A stretch of DNA of 5,055 nt. Source: an uncultured Tessaracoccus sp. Lineage in GTDB: Bacteria > Actinomycetota > Actinomycetes > Propionibacteriales > Propionibacteriaceae. The stretch lies in the NCBI RefSeq assembly GCF_947286155.1, contig NZ_CAMYPD010000081.1, forward strand, positions 1-5,055. Reading direction: 5' to 3'. A program made the position numbers and the translations under genes. The notes beneath the pieces were generated by a model that saw nothing but the letters and a program-made list of their open reading frames with translations, did not search any database and was not told the DNA's origin. This document shows, piece by piece, positions 1-5,055 of the stretch; within the stretch, counting starts at the first letter, position 1; each line of letters opens with the position of its first letter.

Positions 1-3000
1 GTCATCGAGCCGCACTCGCCCTTCAGCGTCGTCATCGGACGCTCCAGGGTGATCTGCACATCACGCGTGGTGACGTGACCCGCCGAGTCTACCGCGGTGA
101 GCGTGAGCATCACAGCCTGATCCAGGATGAGCTTCGAGAGGTCAGCCTGGACCTGGAGACCCTCGTCGACATCATCCGTGACGGGGTAAGCGGCGCGGAT
201 CTGCTGCATCATGTCCTTGTCCGGGTCGACGCTCAGCGCGTCAGGCCCCTCGATGACCGGTGCCGCGTTGTCGACGGTGAACGCCACCGAAGCGACGCTA
301 CGACGGTCGGCCTTGTCCGTGGCCACGGCTTCGAGGATGTGCCTACCCGCAGACAGGCCCTGCACCTCGACGACGAGCTCGGTCTTCTGCCCATCAGCTG
401 CGCTCCGCGCCCTGTACGCCTGCGACTCGCCGTTCAGGAACGGTACGACGTACGCGTTCGGATGCATGTTCTGGTCGACGATCTTGCCTTCGTGCTCCTT
501 GCCGTCGACCAGAACCGTGAGCGTCTTGAGATGCTCGTCGGTGGCTCGCACCTTGATGCGCTGCTTGCCGTCGATGATCTGGCCAGCCTTGACGCCGTTG
601 ATATCGACCGTCGGTGCGGCATCGTCGTAGACGACGGGAATGCCGCGCTCGACACCGTTGCCCATCTGGTCAAACAGGCTCACACGCATCGTGTCGCCGT
701 CCTGCACGTTCACCTTGGTGGCGAATTCGCGACGGTTCTGCGGCGCTCCCGGATCCCAAAGGTTGTCGAAATCCTTCACCGTCGATCCGTTGATGGCCAG
801 CTCGTAGCCGAACTGGTCGTCCCAGACCGCACCCTTGACATCGACCTCGGCCGACTTCTTCTGCAGGTACATCGCGCCGTCGGCGTTGATGCCTGGATCG
901 GTGGCCATCTCGTAGGAGGGCAGCGTGCGGTCGAAGAAGAACCGCCAGGAACCCATCGCGGCGCGGTTGCCGTCGGCGTCGATGATCTCGTAACCGACGT
1001 GGTTGATGCCGCCCTCGAGCGTCAGCGGAATGTCGAAACGGCGATCCTTGTCGAGCTGCACTTCCTTGCCGTTGACGATGAACTTGCCCGGGCGTGCGTT
1101 GAACGTACCCTTCAGGCGCAGCTCGGCGGTGCCAGCGGCATCGTCGTACGTGAGGTTCTGCAGTGACGGATCGACGACGTATGCCGTCTGGCCGAAGCGC
1201 TCCTCCTCATGGGGGGAGTTGAGCCGCGGATCGTCGAACGTGATCGCCAGCTGCGAACCTGGGGTCGAACGGCCGGCGATGGGCCAGCTCTTGGTGGTCG
1301 GGTTGGTCATGTGCTCACCGTCGAAGTGATCGATCAGTAGCAGCGTGACCGCGAGCTGGTCGTTGGTGACGGTGGTCTCATAGGTGAACGTGCCGTCGTC
1401 AGCGATCTGCACCAGGTTGAAGTTCTGATCGAACATGATCCACGAGTTGCTCTCGGCCTTCGGGAAGTTGTCCTTGAAGCGACCCTTAATCGTCACCTTC
1501 CCGTCAGCATCTGGCACCAGCTCGCCCAGATCGTTGAGTGGCGCCTGCGTGATCTCCAGCGTCGGTGGGGTGTTGTCGACGCCAAGCCAGTGCTTCTGCG
1601 TGCCCACCTCGGAACCATCAGCGGCAAGACCAACGATGACGAACTCGTTCAGACCTTCTTCGACCGGCACGTCAATGCGGGCGACGCCCTGCTTCAGCTC
1701 AGCCTCCTGGCCGTTCACGGTAACTTTCGTCACCGACGGTCCGGCCGCAATCATGAGGTGGACGTGGCCGTCGCGGACCACCGGGCGGCCCGCTGCGAGA
1801 TCGAAGCGCGAGGCGTCGATCCACTGGTCGTAGTACCAGTCGCGCATGAGCCGCACGGAGTCATGTCCGAGCATGTCGGCGACGCGCACCGTGTTGCCGG
1901 CGCGGTCCCACAGCTTGATGTCCAGGAACTGGCCTTCACCAGTCTTGTTTGCCGGGACGGTGAATGTGGCCGTGCCGGTTGCCTCATCGGTCGTGTAGTC
2001 GTAGGGCTTCTGCGTGGCGCCTTCAGAGACGACCAGCGAGCGCCAGAACACGCCAGAGCGGTCGTCGGAGGCCTTCAGCGTGTACGTGAGCGATCCGTCG
2101 TCGTTCTTCACATGGGTGAGCGAGTCGATCGACGGGGCAACGCGGTCCAGCCCGAACGGCAGCTCGGTCGTCTGCCACGGGAAGTCAGCCCCCAGTCGGG
2201 CCCTCACGCGGAAGACGTAACCGTCGCCGTCAGGTGCGTCAACGAAGGTGTCCGTGGACGGGTCAAACAGACGCCCGTCCCACTTCTGCACCGTCGGGAT
2301 ATGCGAACCGGCACCACCGGAGCCTGCGATCGCGCCCAGAGAGAGGCGCTGGACGTCACGGTCGGCGCCGAGAGCCTGGATGACCTTGCCGTCCTTCAGT
2401 ACCTCGTATTCGATGTCGCTGGCCGAACGCAGCATGGCCAGCGAGGGGAAGACCTCGTCGTAGGTGTCGTCGCCGTTGGGAGAGAACCACGTGTTCGGGA
2501 CAGCGCCCAGCACCGGGAAATTGCCCACGAGCGAGGTGATCGTTTCGTGCTTGTCGCCGAGCACCTTGTCCAGCAGCGGTTCGCCACCTTTTCGTGGCGC
2601 GTCGATGATCGGCTCGGCGTTCCAATCGCCGGCGAAGCCCAGGTAGGGCACCGACAGCGAGGGCTGCGCCTTACCGTCGGAGGTGAAGGTGGCCCAACCC
2701 TGCACCCAGTGCGCGCCGGCGCCCGGGGTGACTGTGAAGCTCACGTCGGCGGTGCCGCCGGCGGGGACGGTCACGGTGTTCGCTTTCGCGGTGAGTTTGT
2801 CGAGCGTGGTGCAGGAGGTCTCGTTGCCTTCGGGCGCCTGCGACTCCGCCACCGAGCAGGAGCCGCCGACGGCGAACGTCCGTTCACTCTTGCCCTTGTT
2901 GGTGAGCGTGACCGTGAACTCTTTCGCGCCGCTCAGCTCACGCAGCGCGACATTGGGCTCGCCCTCCACGGTGGCGAACACGTCGGTTTCCAAAGCTTCC

Positions 3001-4838
3001 TTCGTTTGGATCAGGCCCGCGCCCATCTGGCGCACCGCGTAGGGGGCGTCGTCGTGGGTGAGCACCTTGGCGGTGTTGGAGAAGGCTGTCCTAGCCAGAG
3101 CGTTGCGCTCCTTGGCGCTGAGCTCTGGGAAGCGCTTGGTGTACTCCTGCACGGCCAGCGCGAACGCGCCGGCGACGTGCGGGGCTGCCATCGAGGTGCC
3201 CGACTTGTCGCCGTAGGAATCATCGTTGATGGTGGAGTAGACCGAGCCGCCGATGCCGGCGAGCTGAGGCTTGAAATCCAGCTCGGGGGTCGCACCCCAG
3301 GAGGTGAACGACGACGGGGCGAGCGCATCGGTCATCGGGATCGAGATACGATTTTCCGTGAGGGTGATCGTCGTCTCGCCTGCAGCGATTTTCTCGCGCA
3401 GTTCCTGGCCGGTGGAATGGAACACGAATGCGCCGGGGATCTTGACTTTGTCCAGCCCGCCCATGCCGGCGAATTTGTCGCCGCCCTCGGCGCTGTTCAT
3501 GACGACCACACCGACGGCGCCCTTGGCAATCGCGTTCTTGAACTTGTCGCCGAAGGAAATCTCGCCGCGCTCGATGAGCACGTAGTTGCCCTTGGCCTCG
3601 GCGGGGATCTCGTCGGGCTTCCCGAGTTTGCCGTCGACGATGGTGTGTGGCTTGCCATCGGCCACGCCGGTTTGCAGCTGGTAACCCAGCTCGCTGGACT
3701 GGCCGCCGGAGGTCACCGTCGCGCTACTCACGATGGAGGCGGAGTTGTTGATCGATGCGACGGCCAGCGCGTCCTTCGTGGTCGAGGGACTGCCCATGGT
3801 GCCGTCGTCGAGCATGTCGAGTGCGTCGGTGAGGGTGCCGTCGGGGGAGCCGTTGAGGCCCTCGTTGCCAGCAGCGACGATCACCTGCACGCCTGCAGCC
3901 TGGGCGTTGGAGATCGCGCGACCCTCGCCCACCTGCGACTGATTGGTGCCGTTGGGGGAGCCCAGCGACATGTTGATCACGTCGGCGCCCCGGGCCACCG
4001 ATTCCTCGATGGCTGCGATGATGTCGTCCTCGAACGCGCCCGGAAGCTTCGGGTCGTTGGAGAAGACCTTCATCGCCAGGAGCTGTGCGTTCGGTGCGAT
4101 GCCGCGGATCCGGCCGTTGGCGACGGCGTCCGCGTCGCTTCCGCCATTGGCTGCGACGATGCCCGCGACGTGCATACCGTGCTCGCTGCCGGTGTCATAG
4201 ACGTCGGCATTCTGGTCGGCGAAGTTCCAGCCGTAGGGCACCTTGTCGGTGAAGCCCTTCTCAGGAGCCAGTTTGCCTTTGACGCCGTCGTCGAGGCGCA
4301 TGTCCTGGTGTTTGATGTCGATGCCGGAGTCGATGATGGAGACGACCAACCCGCGCCCGTCGACGCCCAGATCTTCACGGGCCTGGACTGAGTTCGTCAG
4401 GCTCCCTGCGGTCTCCATGGACTGGTAGAACACTTTCAGGGGCTTCACGGACGCCACATCCGGGTCGGCTGCCAGGTGCATGATCTGGCTCTGCGGCAGC
4501 GTCGCCGAGAAGCCTCGAACCAGCATGCCGAATTTGCGGTTGACCTCGAAGCCGTCCTTGTCCTTCCAGCGTGCAAGCACGCGGTCGACCGCCGCGAGCC
4601 CTTGCGCCTTGTTTCCCTTGCCCGTGGGTTGCTGCTTCAGCATGACCATGACGCGACGTGGTTCGTCGGCAGGTCCTGGGACGCGTTGCGCATCGGTTGG
4701 GACGCCATCACGGGCCCCGAGTGCGTCGGGTGCGGGTAGATCTCTTGGGGTGGGTGCGGCGTCAGCTTGGAGCGTCATCGCTGCACCACCGGTCAGCGCC
4801 AGTGTCAACGACACCAGCGAAGCCAAGGTTCTCCTCAT
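1..4838 (-). CDS. Secreted multidomain S8 subtilisin-like serine protease, lactocepin/C5a-peptidase type (C-terminus beyond window)
   Basis: This is an extracellular endopeptidase that should cleave proteins or peptides at the cell surface or in the medium. Residues 1-27 form a signal peptide (RR start, Leu/Ala core, likely cut after ADA at 25-27). Residues about 61-145 match an Inhibitor_I9 propeptide. The catalytic domain (about 150-610) carries Asp170 (IIDSG), His220 (HGMHVAG), oxyanion Asn325 (AAGNEG) and Ser549 (SGTSMAAPHVAG), so it should be active. A PA domain (about 395-495) is inserted between Asn325 and Ser549, as in lactocepin and C5a peptidase; HGMHVAG also fits that clade. An Fn3-like domain follows (about 620-735), then a domain with FSPNGDDTYDEVF (785-797), then several Ig-like modules to residue 1612. 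No stop occurs before the window edge, so any LPXTG or other anchor is unseen. The ATG at 4838 is chosen for its GGAG site and signal peptide. The natural substrate is unknown. Confidence 0.96.
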   Translation of the reverse strand, partial: MRRTLASLVSLTLALTGGAAMTLQADAAPTPRDLPAPDALGARDGVPTDAQRVPGPADEPRRVMVMLKQQPTGKGNKAQGLAAVDRVLARWKDKDGFEVNRKFGMLVRGFSATLPQSQIMHLAADPDVASVKPLKVFYQSMETAGSLTNSVQAREDLGVDGRGLVVSIIDSGIDIKHQDMRLDDGVKGKLAPEKGFTDKVPYGWNFADQNADVYDTGSEHGMHVAGIVAANGGSDADAVANGRIRGIAPNAQLLAMKVFSNDPKLPGAFEDDIIAAIEESVARGADVINMSLGSPNGTNQSQVGEGRAISNAQAAGVQVIVAAGNEGLNGSPDGTLTDALDMLDDGTMGSPSTTKDALAVASINNSASIVSSATVTSGGQSSELGYQLQTGVADGKPHTIVDGKLGKPDEIPAEAKGNYVLIERGEISFGDKFKNAIAKGAVGVVVMNSAEGGDKFAGMGGLDKVKIPGAFVFHSTGQELREKIAAGETTITLTENRISIPMTDALAPSSFTSWGATPELDFKPQLAGIGGSVYSTINDDSYGDKSGTSMAAPHVAGAFALAVQEYTKRFPELSAKERNALARTAFSNTAKVLTHDDAPYAVRQMGAGLIQTKEALETDVFATVEGEPNVALRELSGAKEFTVTLTNKGKSERTFAVGGSCSVAESQAPEGNETSCTTLDKLTAKANTVTVPAGGTADVSFTVTPGAGAHWVQGWATFTSDGKAQPSLSVPYLGFAGDWNAEPIIDAPRKGGEPLLDKVLGDKHETITSLVGNFPVLGAVPNTWFSPNGDDTYDEVFPSLAMLRSASDIEYEVLKDGKVIQALGADRDVQRLSLGAIAGSGGAGSHIPTVQKWDGRLFDPSTDTFVDAPDGDGYVFRVRARLGADFPWQTTELPFGLDRVAPSIDSLTHVKNDDGSLTYTLKASDDRSGVFWRSLVVSEGATQKPYDYTTDEATGTATFTVPANKTGEGQFLDIKLWDRAGNTVRVADMLGHDSVRLMRDWYYDQWIDASRFDLAAGRPVVRDGHVHLMIAAGPSVTKVTVNGQEAELKQGVARIDVPVEEGLNEFVIVGLAADGSEVGTQKHWLGVDNTPPTLEITQAPLNDLGELVPDADGKVTIKGRFKDNFPKAESNSWIMFDQNFNLVQIADDGTFTYETTVTNDQLAVTLLLIDHFDGEHMTNPTTKSWPIAGRSTPGSQLAITFDDPRLNSPHEEERFGQTAYVVDPSLQNLTYDDAAGTAELRLKGTFNARPGKFIVNGKEVQLDKDRRFDIPLTLEGGINHVGYEIIDADGNRAAMGSWRFFFDRTLPSYEMATDPGINADGAMYLQKKSAEVDVKGAVWDDQFGYELAINGSTVKDFDNLWDPGAPQNRREFATKVNVQDGDTMRVSLFDQMGNGVERGIPVVYDDAAPTVDINGVKAGQIIDGKQRIKVRATDEHLKTLTVLVDGKEHEGKIVDQNMHPNAYVVPFLNGESQAYRARSAADGQKTELVVEVQGLSAGRHILEAVATDKADRRSVASVAFTVDNAAPVIEGPDALSVDPDKDMMQQIRAAYPVTDDVDEGLQVQADLSKLILDQAVMLTLTAVDSAGHVTTRDVQITLERPMTTLKGECGSM

Positions 4839-4846
4839 TACATCAT

Positions 4847-4850
4847 CTCC
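4847..4850 (-). promoter_or_regulatory. Ribosome binding site of the protease gene
   Basis: On the minus strand GGAG lies 8 bases before the ATG at 4838, ideal Shine-Dalgarno spacing. It decides the start: the two ATGs immediately after GGAG (4846 and 4843) lead at once to TAA in another frame, whereas the ATG at 4838 opens directly into a signal peptide. Confidence 0.8.
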
Positions 4851-4881
4851 GTCGACAGGTTGTGTACTTGTGCAAATGCGC

Positions 4882-4897
4882 TTGGACGTAAGTCCAA
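4882..4897. repeat. Perfect inverted repeat in the protease leader (possible operator or RNA hairpin)
   Basis: TTGGAC and GTCCAA are perfect inverted copies separated by the four bases GTAA. The element lies between the candidate -10 box and the ribosome binding site, about where transcription would begin. A repressor bound here could block the promoter. Transcribed, it would form a six-pair stem with a UUAC loop near the 5' end of the mRNA. No U-run follows on either strand, so it is not a typical intrinsic terminator. The symmetry is seen directly; the role is inferred. Confidence 0.5.
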
Positions 4898-4904
4898 TGG
4901 CGGG

Positions 4905-4933
4905 ACTGTAGCGTGTGACGCGACCACTTCCAG
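4905..4933 (-). promoter_or_regulatory. Candidate sigma-70-type promoter for the protease gene
   Basis: Reading the minus strand, CTGGAA (4933-4928) is followed after 17 bases by TACAGT (4910-4905). The second hexamer is a reasonable -10 box (TAnnnT pattern). The first matches the -35 consensus at only three of six positions. Transcription would start near 4898, leaving a leader of about 60 bases. The spacing is right, but the -35 is weak and other starts are possible. Confidence 0.4.
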
Positions 4934-4948
4934 GGGGCGTTTCACGAG

Positions 4949-4979
4949 CGAATATTCGTCGCAGTCGGCATATATTCGT
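4949..4979. repeat. AT-rich palindrome with a half-site repeat 20 bp away (possible regulator binding region)
   Basis: CGAATATTCG at 4949-4958 is a perfect 10-bp palindrome. ATATTCGT occurs at 4952-4959 and again at 4972-4979, exactly 20 bp apart, about two helical turns. This AT-rich patch contrasts with its GC-rich surroundings and lies upstream of both the protease gene and the probable divergent gene. It could be a binding site for a dimeric regulator acting on one or both genes. No regulator family can be named from this. Confidence 0.35.
4971..4976 (+). promoter_or_regulatory. Possible -10 box for the rightward gene
   Basis: TATATT on the plus strand fits a -10 hexamer and lies 13 bases before the ATG at 4990 and 31 before the GTG at 5008. 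No convincing -35 is visible 16-18 bases upstream. It overlaps the second copy of the ATATTCGT repeat, so a regulator bound there would cover it. Confidence 0.25.
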
Positions 4980-5007
4980 ACGTCTTGGCATGTGCTATAG
5001 GGCGGCG

Positions 5008-5055
5008 GTGGATTTCGTCGACGGTTTCTACCGCACCGACATCGGCATCCCGCAC
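5008..5055 (+). CDS. Probable start of a divergent gene, function unknown (truncated by window end)
   Basis: A plus-strand frame starting with GTG at 5008 is open to the window edge and encodes VDFVDGFYRTDIGIPH. Fourteen of its 16 codons end in G or C, as expected for a real gene in this genome. AGGG at 4999-5002 lies 5 bases before the GTG and could be its ribosome binding site. An in-frame ATG at 4990 would add MCYRAA but has no Shine-Dalgarno before it. The fragment is too short to assign a family. If real, the gene is divergent from the protease and shares its control region. The minus strand here is also open in one frame (stopping at 4944-4942), so coding on that strand is not fully excluded. 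Confidence 0.4.
   Translation, partial: MDFVDGFYRTDIGIPH

Noticed and set aside
434..673. Small minus-strand frames inside the protease, such as 434-673, 1751-1987, 2356-2625, 3011-3328 and 4070-4378
   Set aside because: They are out of frame with the protease, rich in Ser, Arg, Thr and Pro as expected for frame-shifted high-GC coding DNA, and have no family resemblance. The protease frame itself is uninterrupted, so they do not indicate a frameshift.
1590..4391. 933-codon open frame on the plus strand, with a second one at 75-1166 in the same frame
   Set aside because: Both lie codon-in-register opposite the protease. An antisense stop in that register needs a sense TTA, CTA or TCA codon, which are rare in high-GC genes. 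The frames end exactly at TCA codons for Ser150 (4391) and Ser1225 (1166). The translations are low-complexity, rich in Arg, Val, Asp, His and Gly, with no recognisable domain.
4838..4846. Two-codon mini-frame ATG ATG TAA ending in TAATG on the protease start
   Set aside because: GGAG directly abuts its first ATG with no spacing, so it is unlikely to be translated. The arrangement is most simply chance next to the true start.
4882..4897. Inverted repeat read as an intrinsic terminator
   Set aside because: The stem is only six pairs, no T-run follows on either strand, and it lies upstream of a gene start instead of after a gene end.
4942..5055. Minus-strand open frame reaching the right edge and stopping at TGA (4944-4942), as a possible upstream gene end
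   Set aside because: No recognisable protein ending. The opposite plus-strand frame has better third-position use and a plausible start and ribosome binding site, and the AT-rich palindromic patch inside the frame looks like control DNA.

Overview
The window is almost entirely one very long minus-strand gene. It starts at 4838 and is still open when it reaches base 1, giving at least 1612 codons with no stop and no frameshift. The product is a secreted, multidomain subtilisin-family (S8) protease of the lactocepin / C5a-peptidase type. In order it shows a signal peptide, an I9-type propeptide, a catalytic domain with an intact Asp-His-Asn-Ser set and a protease-associated (PA) insert, an Fn3-like domain, and a long tail of Ig/Fn3-like beta domains. 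The C-terminus lies beyond the left edge, so the attachment device (sortase signal, S-layer domain or none) cannot be seen.

The high GC content, the strong preference for G or C at third codon positions, and the near absence of TTA, CTA and TCA codons suggest a high-GC Gram-positive (actinobacterial) host. This is an inference from composition and protein family, and no species is named.

The right-hand part (4839 to about 5007) is a short, locally AT-richer intergenic region. It holds a good ribosome binding site for the protease, a plausible promoter, a perfect 6+6 inverted repeat where the protease transcript probably begins, and a 10-bp palindrome whose right half recurs 20 bp further on. 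At the extreme right a plus-strand reading frame with coding-like codon use begins and runs off the edge. It is probably a divergently transcribed neighbour of unknown function, so 4839-5007 would be a shared divergent control region.

No RNA genes, mobile elements, CRISPR arrays or terminators are visible. I see no clear evidence of a new biological system. The most worthwhile observations are the size and modular tail of the protease, its single cysteine pair, and the symmetric DNA elements in the control region.
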